This document shows positions 1 to 5,772 of a DNA stretch of 11,322 bases, piece by piece. The translations under genes were made by a program, and so were the position numbers. Numbering within the stretch: the stretch's first letter is position 1; the number at the start of each line of letters is the position of its first letter. The notes beneath the pieces were generated by a model. The model was not told the origin of the DNA and ran no database searches. It was given only the letters and a program-made list of their open reading frames with translations. The stretch is from an archaeon (GTDB taxonomy: Archaea; Thermoproteota; Nitrososphaeria; Nitrososphaerales; Nitrosopumilaceae): positions 1-11,322 of the forward strand of contig JAKAJY010000087.1 of assembly GCA_021824845.1 (NCBI GenBank). Direction: 5' to 3'.

Positions 1-180
1 AAAGTAGAGTTTGTCAAGGTAAACGTCGATGAGGCAAACGAGCTGGCAGCAAAATACAACATCTTTTCAATTCCGACACTAATGTTGCTAAACAAAGGCC
101 AAGTCGTAGCGCAACAAGTAGGCGCCGCATCAAAGGAATCGTACAAAAACATGATCGAGCGCGCACTTGCAAACGCCTAA
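1..180 (+). CDS. Thioredoxin, C-terminal part (5' end outside window)
   Basis: The first frame is open from base 1 to a TAA at 178-180 and gives 59 residues. They match the second half of a thioredoxin fold: a strand reading VEFVKVNVDE, a helix ending LAAKYNI, the cis-proline motif SIPTL, the hairpin MLLNKGQVV and a final amphipathic helix ending ALANA. Thioredoxins are small cytoplasmic dithiol reductants for target proteins. The CxxC active site would lie upstream of the window, so its presence cannot be checked and a redox-inactive relative cannot be excluded. The DsbD/CcdA-like membrane protein at 1746-2735, a family that takes electrons from thioredoxin, is nearby but not in the same transcription unit. 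Confidence 0.9.
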   Translation, partial: KVEFVKVNVDEANELAAKYNIFSIPTLMLLNKGQVVAQQVGAASKESYKNMIERALANA

Positions 181-181
181 A

Positions 182-193
182 CTTTTCTTTTTC
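182..193 (+). terminator. T-rich terminator after the thioredoxin gene
   Basis: Directly after the thioredoxin stop codon the plus strand reads CTTTTCTTTTTC. No hairpin precedes it. Intrinsic termination in archaea typically needs only an oligo-T stretch on the non-template strand, so this is a plausible terminator separating thioredoxin from the next gene, which has its own TATA-like box. Confidence 0.55.
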
Positions 194-201
194 GATCCCA
201 A

Positions 202-212
202 ATAATTAATAT
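202..212 (+). promoter_or_regulatory. TATA-like box for the zinc-ribbon gene at 233
   Basis: The plus strand reads ATAATTAATAT, centred near 207. An archaeal TATA box lies about 26 bases before the transcription start, which predicts a start at about 233, the A of the ATG itself. This suggests a leaderless mRNA and explains the lack of a Shine-Dalgarno sequence. Confidence 0.6.
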
Positions 213-232
213 CCGTTGAATGGATTTTTGGC

Positions 233-760
233 ATGTCACTAGGAGAAGTAGATACACTTAATCTTTTAGCAGAAAAATTAGACAATCTGTTCAAGGATTC
301 TCAAGGATATTACGAGTCATTTTTGGATGCAAACAATCTCTTCAAGCAAGGAAAAATGACGGAAAAAGAATTCTTTGAAAAACTGGGTGATTATACCGTT
401 GCATATTCAGCATTAGAGTTTCTGGCAGTCAAGGTAATCTTTGAGCTCAAAAAAGCACTGGACAGGGCAGGCGCTGGAGGAATGGGTGGAACACAATCGC
501 CTGGATTGATGCCAGGAATGGGCTCACCCGGCATGGGAATGTCCGGAATGGGCAGAGTACCTGTAATGCCTGCACAAACACCTGGAAGACCACCGTCTGT
601 AGTATCTGCACAGCAAGGATTCTCGTCTCCTGGAACACTACCATCACCTGATCCGTCATTGATGCCAAGATCATCTGTATCGTCTGGCGGATGCAGATCA
701 TGCGGAGCTGATTTGCGTGCAGGTGCCAAGTTCTGCACAAAGTGTGGAACTAAAACATAA
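233..760 (+). CDS. Helical protein with low-complexity linker and C-terminal zinc ribbon
   Basis: This 175-residue protein has three parts. Residues 1 to about 78 are charged and helical with no membrane segment. Residues 79-152 form a disordered Gly/Met/Pro/Ser-rich linker with repeated GMG and SPG units. Residues 153-175 are a zinc ribbon with Cys154, Cys157, Cys168 and Cys171 in the pattern CxxCG-x9-FCxxCG. Such ribbons bind one zinc ion structurally and often mediate protein or nucleic-acid contacts. I do not recognise the N-terminal domain and assign no function. A near-copy of the ribbon ends the gene at 1168-1527, so the two may share partners. The ATG fits a leaderless start. The gene converges with the minus-strand gene at 773, leaving 12 bases between stops. 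Confidence 0.85.
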   Translation: MSLGEVDTLNLLAEKLDNLFKDSQGYYESFLDANNLFKQGKMTEKEFFEKLGDYTVAYSALEFLAVKVIFELKKALDRAGAGGMGGTQSPGLMPGMGSPGMGMSGMGRVPVMPAQTPGRPPSVVSAQQGFSSPGTLPSPDPSLMPRSSVSSGGCRSCGADLRAGAKFCTKCGTKT

Positions 761-772
761 AAAATAGAAAAA
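761..772 (-). terminator. Oligo-T terminator between convergent genes
   Basis: The 12 bases between the two stop codons read TTTTTCTATTTT on the minus strand. This is a good archaeal U-tract terminator for the minus-strand genes at 773-1527. Plus-strand transcripts instead meet a run of six T at about 786-791, inside the end of the opposing gene. Confidence 0.5.
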
Positions 773-1132
773 TTATTTCTGCCACATTTTTTGCCAAGTC
801 TTTGCAAAACTGTTCATTAATTCGCCATACGCTTTTAGCTGGTCCATTCCTGCCTGGTTTGTGACATTTTCCCAATTCTTATCAAACTGCTTGAATGCTT
901 CCAGTGCCGCATCATTCATTGCCTTTTGCCAGTTTTGGTGAAATTCCTTGATGGTTTTTTCACTGGACTCACTTGCTGCCTTTAGCATTACCTCGTTGTA
1001 CTTTGATTGAATCTCTCCGCTTGTCTTTTTGAGTGTATCAAAGTTCTGCGCCCATTTTTTTAGCAGATTCGAGTATTCCGACCATAGGGAATCCCAGTTT
1101 TTTGCTTTGGCTTTTACGGTCTTTTTTGCCAT
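773..1132 (-). CDS. Trp-rich all-helical protein, phasin-like
   Basis: This 119-residue cytoplasmic protein is predicted to be almost entirely amphipathic helix. It has no Cys and no Pro, but seven Trp (13, 17, 27, 68, 87, 113, 117), mostly in repeated settings such as KKW, QNW, KNW and KTW. Small helical proteins of this kind resemble phasins, which coat polyhydroxyalkanoate granules, and some archaea of this group make polyhydroxyalkanoate; the link here is inference from composition only. A longer frame reaches 1198, but that would overlap the upstream gene by 31 bases. The ATG at 1132, reading MAKKTVKAKAK, leaves a 35-base gap and has a TATA-like box about 28 bases upstream. The gene follows the zinc-ribbon gene at 1168-1527 and may be co-transcribed with it. 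Confidence 0.75.
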   Translation of the reverse strand: MAKKTVKAKAKNWDSLWSEYSNLLKKWAQNFDTLKKTSGEIQSKYNEVMLKAASESSEKTIKEFHQNWQKAMNDAALEAFKQFDKNWENVTNQAGMDQLKAYGELMNSFAKTWQKMWQK

Positions 1133-1156
1133 GGTTATATCACAAACCGATTTGAG

Positions 1157-1162
1157 ATAAAG
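1157..1162 (-). promoter_or_regulatory. Possible internal TATA-like box for the phasin-like gene
   Basis: On the minus strand CTTTAT, centred near 1160, predicts transcription starting near 1134, almost at the ATG at 1132. It lies in the short gap behind the upstream gene. It could give the helical protein its own leaderless transcript, but the match is short and readthrough is equally possible. Confidence 0.3.
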
Positions 1163-1167
1163 ATTCT

Positions 1168-1527
1168 CTAATCTTGGGTTGCGCCGCACTCGGTGCAAAA
1201 TTTAGCAGAAGCCGAGATCTTGGAGCCGCACTCTGAGCAAAACTTGGCATCCCCCGATACCTTATTCACATTGCCGTATGTGCCTGTGATTCGCACAGCA
1301 CCTGTTGGTTCATAGTGCTCATCGTCTATAATTTCAACCGGTGCAAAGTCTTTTTCCTCAACGTATGCCAGAATCCTTGGTATGGTGTTGTCTTTGTCCT
1401 TTGGATCCGGGATGATATCGCCTAGCCAGAACGCATAGCGCATCAGTGTTAATTCTGGGGTTGAGAATGCCAAAGTATGTGCAGACATGTAGTCCTGAGC
1501 AGATTGCTTTCCGTTGAAGACCTTCAT
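1168..1527 (-). CDS. Small protein with C-terminal zinc ribbon
   Basis: This 119-residue soluble protein begins MKVFNGKQSAQDYM. Residues 1 to about 88 form a compact, mixed, rather acidic domain with segments such as LTLMRYAFWLGDIIP and ILAYVEEKDFAPV, which I cannot assign to a known family. Residues 93-117 are a zinc ribbon with Cys97, Cys100, Cys111 and Cys114, closely like the tail of the protein at 233-760 (AKFCTKCG there, AKFCTECG here). The ATG at 1527 has a TATA-like box about 28 bases upstream and no Shine-Dalgarno sequence, so a leaderless mRNA is likely. The next minus-strand gene starts 35 bases after its stop. Function is unknown; a protein- or nucleic-acid-binding role for the ribbon is only a family generality. 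Confidence 0.8.
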   Translation of the reverse strand: MKVFNGKQSAQDYMSAHTLAFSTPELTLMRYAFWLGDIIPDPKDKDNTIPRILAYVEEKDFAPVEIIDDEHYEPTGAVRITGTYGNVNKVSGDAKFCSECGSKISASAKFCTECGATQD

Positions 1528-1550
1528 GGATTGAATTTGGCTTGTAGACC

Positions 1551-1560
1551 TATAATGTTT
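1551..1560 (-). promoter_or_regulatory. TATA-like box for the minus-strand zinc-ribbon gene
   Basis: The minus strand reads AAACATTATA, centred near 1555. With the usual 26-base spacing, transcription would start at about 1529, two bases before the ATG at 1527. A perfect palindrome (1572-1583) lies just upstream. Confidence 0.55.
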
Positions 1561-1571
1561 ACTGGGACTTC

Positions 1572-1583
1572 TAATCTAGATTA
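1572..1583. promoter_or_regulatory. 12-base perfect palindrome TAATCTAGATTA
   Basis: The sequence is its own reverse complement. It sits between the YHS gene and the promoter of the gene starting at 1527, at about -43 to -54 from the predicted transcription start. That is just upstream of the TATA/BRE region, where archaeal activators usually bind. It could be an operator for a dimeric regulator, but a palindrome of this size in AT-rich DNA can arise by chance. Confidence 0.35.
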
Positions 1584-1614
1584 TTGAGATATTAGCAAAT
1601 TTAGTATTCTGGTT

Positions 1615-1749
1615 CTATTTTGTAAATTCGTCTGGGTTTTGCTCAAAGGCCCATCTACAGGTAGCGCAGCAAAAATAGTATTCTTTACCGCCATGAATAA
1701 CTGGCTGGCCTTTTGTGCCGACTTCCATGCCGCATACGGGATCCTTCAT
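1615..1749 (-). CDS. YHS-domain metal-binding protein (44 residues)
   Basis: Translating the minus strand from the ATG at 1749 to the TAG at 1617-1615 gives 44 residues starting MKDPVCGMEV, followed by a central YYFCCATC and the tail PDEFTK. This is a complete stand-alone YHS domain: DPVCGM, then Tyr-Tyr-Phe-Cys and Cys-x-x-Cys, then a helix ending near NPDEF. YHS domains occur in copper and other heavy-metal ATPases and as small proteins, and are thought to bind metal through these cysteines (6, 27, 28, 31). Its ATG overlaps the upstream stop codon as ATGA, so translation is probably coupled to the DsbD-like membrane protein. Metal sensing, delivery or protection is inferred; the metal is unknown. 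The frame is short enough to be missed by length cut-offs. Confidence 0.9.
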   Translation of the reverse strand: MKDPVCGMEVGTKGQPVIHGGKEYYFCCATCRWAFEQNPDEFTK

Positions 1750-2735
1750 GTTGCAACTCTCTCCTTTCTGTTTATGTAAATCTTCCACATTATTGGTGCG
1801 GCCAAAAGTGAAATCAATACTACCGGAACCATACTTCTCGGCATCTCTATTGGTAATGGATCATGCGTGTGCTGGCCCACATGAAACTCTGGAGAAATTG
1901 AAGACATGGAAACAAGATTGTTCCACATAATATGCACAAAGGTCTCCTCGTACCACTGATGGCCTCCGGGGATTCCATTGATTATGAGAAAAGAGCCCAA
2001 AAATACAAGCATCCATCCAGTCATCTTTTCAATTTTGATTCGGTTTGCAACAAGGCCTTTTGTGGTATTTACTCCAATGATTGCAAGTGCTGAAATCAAG
2101 ATTAGCGGTATTGCACGGCCGACTCCGTGAACTAGGCCAAGTGACGAACCAACTTCTACACTTCCTGTGCCTGCAATGTAAATCAAAAGCCAGTAAAACA
2201 TGGGATTTGGGCAGCCAACTCCGGCGTTCCCAAGTAATAATCCCATGAAAAGAGATTTGGTATAGTCACCTCGCTCCAGTATGAATTTTGGAGTTCCAGA
2301 ATATGTCGGAATTTTCAGATCGACTAGCCTTAGCTGCGAGAGGCCAAAGATGTATGCAATTATTCCTGCTATTACAAACATTGTAAATGATATCTGATCT
2401 AAAGATGCGGTATTGCCTAGTATGGCAACACCAAGGCCGTACAAAGTTATGGTAGCTACTAGGCCTGCACCAAAGAGCAGTGACATGCCCAAGCCCTTTT
2501 TGTAGCCATGACCCATGCTGAGTGGGACTATAACAAATACGACTGGCATTGTACATGGAAGAATTATCATGGATAGGCCTGCGATATATGCAATTACAAG
2601 CCAGCTGCTATACGATAGGGCATTATTTGCACCAACGATGCCGACCGTAAACGAGGAAATTATTCCTAAAAACACAAATGAAAACAATACAAACAAGGAT
2701 ACAACTAGGAGTTTTCTTGTTTCTAGGGATTGCAT
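1746..2735 (-). CDS. DsbD/CcdA-like thiol-redox membrane protein with His-rich loop
   Basis: This 329-residue polytopic membrane protein has about seven or eight hydrophobic segments (roughly 10-32, 44-71, 84-106, 115-133, 160-190, 205-222, 238-255, 302-320). The hallmark is a pair of intramembrane cysteines in conserved settings: Cys61 in ILPCTMPV and Cys175 in GVGCPNPMF. DsbD and CcdA proteins use such a pair to carry reducing power from cytoplasmic thioredoxin across the membrane to extracytoplasmic thiols, heme or metal-assembly proteins. Between the last two segments, residues 259-291 contain His259, His268, His285, His289 and His291, a possible metal site not typical of the core family. 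The gene overlaps the YHS gene by four bases, suggesting a metal-linked redox role. Membrane side and partner are not determined. The ATG at 2735 fits a leaderless promoter. Confidence 0.8.
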   Translation of the reverse strand: MQSLETRKLLVVSLFVLFSFVFLGIISSFTVGIVGANNALSYSSWLVIAYIAGLSMIILPCTMPVVFVIVPLSMGHGYKKGLGMSLLFGAGLVATITLYGLGVAILGNTASLDQISFTMFVIAGIIAYIFGLSQLRLVDLKIPTYSGTPKFILERGDYTKSLFMGLLLGNAGVGCPNPMFYWLLIYIAGTGSVEVGSSLGLVHGVGRAIPLILISALAIIGVNTTKGLVANRIKIEKMTGWMLVFLGSFLIINGIPGGHQWYEETFVHIMWNNLVSMSSISPEFHVGQHTHDPLPIEMPRSMVPVVLISLLAAPIMWKIYINRKERVAT

Positions 2736-2755
2736 AACTTACTGATGGTTAGCTT

Positions 2756-2764
2756 GATATTTAA
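2756..2764 (-). promoter_or_regulatory. TATA-like box for the DsbD-like/YHS operon
   Basis: The minus strand reads TTAAATATC, centred at 2760, which predicts transcription starting at about 2734-2735, exactly at the ATG. The mRNA is therefore probably leaderless. The palindrome at 2774-2787 lies immediately upstream. Confidence 0.6.
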
Positions 2765-2773
2765 TCACAGTAA

Positions 2774-2787
2774 TTTACAATTGTAAA
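2774..2787. promoter_or_regulatory. 14-base perfect palindrome TTTACAATTGTAAA, candidate operator
   Basis: This perfect inverted repeat lies at about -39 to -52 from the predicted start of the DsbD-like/YHS transcript. Its core, TACAATTGTA at 2776-2785, fits the TACAnnTGTA operator known for the BlaI/CopY winged-helix family, whose CopY members control copper genes in Firmicutes. Whether an archaeal BlaI-like or another dimeric regulator binds here is inference. The position just outside TATA/BRE would suit an activator, or a repressor that also covers the BRE. Confidence 0.5.
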
Positions 2788-2974
2788 GTATCATAATTTT
2801 GGCTGGAAAAGATGTTGTAATAGAATAAACATTAACCGTTCAAACTAGTGTGATGATTTTCTATAGTTAATTTCTTTCATTATCACTGTCATCTGTATAC
2901 ATTGTAGGGCAAATCTGCCCCTATTTTGTTCCTAATTACGCATGACCCCACTTCTAACATTATACATAAAATAG
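2788..2974. other. Intergenic stretch between the operon promoter and tRNA-Ala
   Basis: This AT-rich stretch is the main part of the longest gene-free segment (2736-2974). I see no convincing reading frame on either strand. The only structure is a short hairpin at 2907-2920: GGGCA, loop AATC, TGCCC. T-rich sequence next to the tRNA (TATTTTATG on the minus strand, about 2973-2965) may end the tRNA-Ala transcript. Confidence 0.4.
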
Positions 2975-3046
2975 TGGACTGGGAGGGAATTGAACTCTCG
3001 ACTTCTGCATTGCGAATGCAGCGCTATACCACTAAGCCACCAGCCC
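2975..3046 (-). tRNA. tRNA-Ala (anticodon CGC)
   Basis: The minus strand folds into a 72-base cloverleaf with no intron. The acceptor arms GGGCTGG and CCAGTCC pair and contain the G3:U70 wobble pair that identifies alanine tRNAs. The anticodon stem CTGCA/TGCAG encloses TTCGCAA, giving anticodon CGC at 3014-3012, which reads GCG. The T loop is TTCAATT and the discriminator is A. The CCA end is not encoded, so it must be added after transcription. The T stem GAGAG/CCCTC has one A52-C62 mismatch; a C-to-U change would restore pairing, but a tolerated mismatch or a sequence error is also possible. The tRNA is divergent from the hydrolase gene at 3125. Confidence 0.95.
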
Positions 3047-3091
3047 TCATATATCAAAAAACCTAGTTCTATTTCTAGTCTTTAACAAATC

Positions 3092-3099
3092 ATTAATCA
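3092..3099 (+). promoter_or_regulatory. TATA-like box for the SAH hydrolase gene
   Basis: The plus strand reads ATTAATCA, centred near 3096, predicting transcription starting near 3122, three bases before the TTG start. This supports a short-leader or leaderless transcript and the choice of TTG. The match is weaker than at other promoters in this window. Confidence 0.4.
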
Positions 3100-3124
3100 T
3101 ACACCAAACCCAATCATACCATAA

Positions 3125-4345
3125 TTGAGCAAAATCAAAGACCCCGCTCTGGCAGAAAAAGGCAAGGCCCAATACGAGTGGGCCCACACTCATATGCAAA
3201 TTCTAACCCATGCCATATCAAAACTAAAAAAATCAAGACCACTCAAGGGAGCAAGACTTGGAGTCTGCCTCCAAATCACAAAAGAGACATCTGTTTTGTT
3301 GATGGGCCTACAAGAGCTTGGAGCCAAAGTGATATGCTGCGCAGGAAATCCACTAACTACACAAGACGACATTGCGGCCTTTTTGGATTCGCGGGGAATC
3401 CAAGTCTTTGCATGGTCAAACCAATCAAAATCCGAATATGACTGGTGCCAGAACATGGTACTGCAGCACAAGCCAGACATCATAACAGATGATGGTGGAG
3501 ATCTTACCATCAAGGCCCACAAGACAAATCTCAAAATCCTTGGCGCAACAGAGGAGACCACAACTGGCATAACAAGGTACAAGTCTTTGACAAAACAAGG
3601 CAAGCTGTATCATCCAATCATTGCAGTAAACAATGCAAGAACAAAGATGCTATTTGATAACCAATATGGGACTGGCCAGTCAACAATTGATGGATTTCTA
3701 CAGGCAATGAATCTGCTTTTTGCATCAAAAAAAATAGTAGTTGCAGGCTATGGCTGGCTTGGAAAGGGCGTGGCAAAAAAATGCCAGGGAATGGGTGCAA
3801 AATGCATCATAGCCGAAGTAGATCCAATTAAGGCGTTAGAGGCCCACATGGACGGATTTGTTGTAATGCAAATGAGCTGGGCAGCAAAGATAGGTGATGT
3901 ATTCATCACATGCACGGGCATGCGAGATATCATAACAAAACAGCACCTCCTATCAATGAAGGATGGTGCCGTGGTGGGAAACGTTGGCCACTTTGATGTG
4001 GAAATTGATGTAAAATTTCTTTTATCACAAAAAGTGCGACAGGTCAGGCCAAACCTTGATGAATGCATTCTACCAAACCACAAAAAAGTCTATTTGGTCA
4101 GCAAGGGGCGCGTGGCAAACCTGATTGCATCAGAGGGCCATCCGCCGGAAATCATGGCACTGTCGTTCTCAAACCAGCTATATTCAATACTGTACATTCT
4201 GAAAAACCACAAAAAAATGAAAAGCCAAATCTATCCAGTACCACAAGAAATTGACGAGCAAGTAGCACTTGATGCATTACATTCCATGGACGTGAGTATT
4301 GACAAGCTCACCCAAAAACAGATCACATATCACACCAGTTGGTAG
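3125..4345 (+). CDS. ahcY: S-adenosylhomocysteine hydrolase (adenosylhomocysteinase)
   Basis: This 406-residue cytoplasmic enzyme uses tightly bound NAD to split S-adenosylhomocysteine into adenosine and homocysteine, removing the inhibitory product of methyltransferases. Family motifs occur in order: CAGNPLTTQDD at 72-82, DDGGD at 122-126, EETTTG at 143-148, ARTKMLFDN with the catalytic Lys174 and Asp178, GTGQST at 182-187, the Rossmann loop AGYGWLGKG at 207-215 and NVGHF at 286-290. Like other short prokaryotic forms it lacks the C-terminal Lys-Tyr extension of eukaryotic enzymes and ends HTSW. The start is TTG: the next in-frame ATG is at codon 24, while residues 1-23 (KDPALAEKG, YEWA) match the conserved N-terminus. 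Some methanogen homologues prefer the inosine analogue, so nucleoside preference is not certain. A cyclic amidohydrolase follows 41 bases downstream. Confidence 0.96.
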   Translation: MSKIKDPALAEKGKAQYEWAHTHMQILTHAISKLKKSRPLKGARLGVCLQITKETSVLLMGLQELGAKVICCAGNPLTTQDDIAAFLDSRGIQVFAWSNQSKSEYDWCQNMVLQHKPDIITDDGGDLTIKAHKTNLKILGATEETTTGITRYKSLTKQGKLYHPIIAVNNARTKMLFDNQYGTGQSTIDGFLQAMNLLFASKKIVVAGYGWLGKGVAKKCQGMGAKCIIAEVDPIKALEAHMDGFVVMQMSWAAKIGDVFITCTGMRDIITKQHLLSMKDGAVVGNVGHFDVEIDVKFLLSQKVRQVRPNLDECILPNHKKVYLVSKGRVANLIASEGHPPEIMALSFSNQLYSILYILKNHKKMKSQIYPVPQEIDEQVALDALHSMDVSIDKLTQKQITYHTSW

Positions 4346-4353
4346 AGATCAAA

Positions 4354-4361
4354 GAATAATA
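4354..4361 (+). promoter_or_regulatory. Possible TATA-like box for the cyclic amidohydrolase
   Basis: GAATAATA, centred near 4358 in the 41-base gap after ahcY, predicts transcription starting at about 4384, close to the TTG start at 4387. The gene may therefore have its own promoter as well as readthrough from ahcY. Confidence 0.35.
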
Positions 4362-4386
4362 GCCAGAGTTTTTCCAATTAGTATAG

Positions 4387-5772
4387 TTGACCGTCGATTG
4401 TGTAATTGTTGATGCAAAATCAATCACTCCAAAAGGAATGGTTGAGCGAAATCTGGTAATTGATGACGGAAAGATAATTGATTTTACTACTGATGTCCCA
4501 CCATGCGATAAAAAAATCAACGCAAGAGGACTGGTAGCAATTCCCGGCGTCATAGACACACACGTTCACTATGGCGTTTATTCCCCAATAGATGAGGCGG
4601 CAAGAACAGAATCAAAGGCAGCTGCACTTGGCGGTGTCACTACAATGATGCGAATGCTAAGGCTTGGCAGGCCCTACTACACACATCTGCAGGACCAGCT
4701 GAATGCATCAAAAAAATCTCACTATGTCGATTACACCCTACATGCAACAATTTTTGATGAAAAGCAGGCAGGCGATATGAAATACTGCACAGAACATAAT
4801 ATTACATCATTTAAAATCTACATGAATCTTGGAGGTGAGGTCGGCCACGTCTACATGGACATGGATCCGGGTTCATCAAGTCTCTTTGAGAGTACGGTCC
4901 AGCTTGAAACCAGTACAATACACGCGGTCTGCAAAAATGCGGCAAGCCTTGGCTGCCCGGTTCTGGTTCATGCAGAAGACTATGAAATGTGCGGATGCGG
5001 AATCAAAAAAGCAAAGCAGGACAAAAAGGATGGCCTTGCAGCATGGTCGCAAAGCAGGCCGCCGGACTCTGAGGCAAAAAGCATCAAAAAAGTTTGTGAA
5101 ATCGCACGAGAGTTTGGCACGACCATATACTTTGTGCACATTGGCTCTGCCATAGCACTGGACACAATATCTCAAGAGAAAAAAAAGGGAACAAAAATCT
5201 TCGTAGAGACATGCCCGCATTACCTGACATTGTCATATGAGAAGCAAAACGGATATCTAGCAAAGGTAATGCCACCAATCAGAACTTCATCCGATAATGA
5301 AAAAATCTGGTCTGCAATGATCAGCGGCGACATTGACACAATAGGAACGGATCATGTGGCAAACCAACTCAAGCTCAAAGTCGGACAAGACGTCTGGTCT
5401 TCCCTTGCCGGCTTTCCAGGAATTGGAACATCCCTGCCAATATTGCTGTCAGAGGGTGTAAACAAAAACAAGATCAATTTGCAGCAGCTTGCACACCTGT
5501 CAAGTGGTAATGCCGCCAAGATCTTTGGACTGTCTGGCAAGGGCTCTATCCAAAATGGGTTTGATGCAGATATCACGCTAGTTGATCTGAAAAAAGAGCA
5601 TACCGTAAGCTCCGAGTTCTTTGGATCGTTTTCGGACTATTTGGTGTATGAGGGATGGAATCTAAGGGGATGGCCGATAACAACAATGGTCAGAGGTAAG
5701 CTGGTAACTGAGAACATGCAAGTTGTTGGAAAACTAGGCCATGGACAAATGGTCAAAAGAAACCTATCTTAG
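4387..5772 (+). CDS. Cyclic amidohydrolase, dihydroorotase/dihydropyrimidinase family
   Basis: This 461-residue member of the amidohydrolase superfamily would hydrolyse a cyclic amide bond using a binuclear metal centre. All metal ligands are visible: His59 and His61 in GVIDTHVHYG, the carboxylated lysine Lys143 in SFKIYM, His195 in VLVHAEDYE, His251 in FVHIGSA and the catalytic Asp322 in GTDHV. Other family marks are ETCPHYLTLS, KVMPPIRT, GFPGIGTSLP and GFDADITLVDL. Features of type I dihydroorotase (HAED, PGIGT) mix with those of hydantoinases and allantoinases (SFK, ETCPHYLTL). Dihydroorotase in pyrimidine synthesis is the simplest reading, but the substrate is open. The position after ahcY does not fit adenosine deamination, since those deaminases lack the lysine. 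The start is TTG, and its 3' end overlaps the convergent rpiA gene by nine bases. Confidence 0.85.
   Translation: MTVDCVIVDAKSITPKGMVERNLVIDDGKIIDFTTDVPPCDKKINARGLVAIPGVIDTHVHYGVYSPIDEAARTESKAAALGGVTTMMRMLRLGRPYYTHLQDQLNASKKSHYVDYTLHATIFDEKQAGDMKYCTEHNITSFKIYMNLGGEVGHVYMDMDPGSSSLFESTVQLETSTIHAVCKNAASLGCPVLVHAEDYEMCGCGIKKAKQDKKDGLAAWSQSRPPDSEAKSIKKVCEIAREFGTTIYFVHIGSAIALDTISQEKKKGTKIFVETCPHYLTLSYEKQNGYLAKVMPPIRTSSDNEKIWSAMISGDIDTIGTDHVANQLKLKVGQDVWSSLAGFPGIGTSLPILLSEGVNKNKINLQQLAHLSSGNAAKIFGLSGKGSIQNGFDADITLVDLKKEHTVSSEFFGSFSDYLVYEGWNLRGWPITTMVRGKLVTENMQVVGKLGHGQMVKRNLS

Noticed and set aside
480..690. Short repeats in the Gly/Met/Pro-rich linker as a tandem repeat or CRISPR-like array
   Set aside because: The repetition is at the amino-acid level (GMG, SPG) with irregular spacing and lies inside a reading frame.
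391..807. 138-residue minus-strand frame with Pro/Gly-rich translation
   Set aside because: It is the antisense of the zinc-ribbon gene at 233-760; its Pro/Gly composition mirrors the low-complexity linker, and the sense frame has a clear zinc ribbon and promoter.
1133..1198. N-terminal extension of the phasin-like protein to 1198
   Set aside because: It would overlap the upstream zinc-ribbon gene, the added residues (MHRVRRNPRLENLY) have a different character, and MAKKTVKAKAK at 1132 is a natural start.
2907..2920. Hairpin GGGCA-AATC-TGCCC as a small RNA or terminator
   Set aside because: Only five base pairs, no adjacent gene end that needs it and no flanking promoter pattern strong enough to propose an RNA gene.
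4387..5772. Reading the amidohydrolase as an adenosine or 5'-deoxyadenosine deaminase working with SAH hydrolase
   Set aside because: Those deaminases lack the carboxylated lysine and HAED motif present here; the motifs place it with cyclic amidohydrolases.
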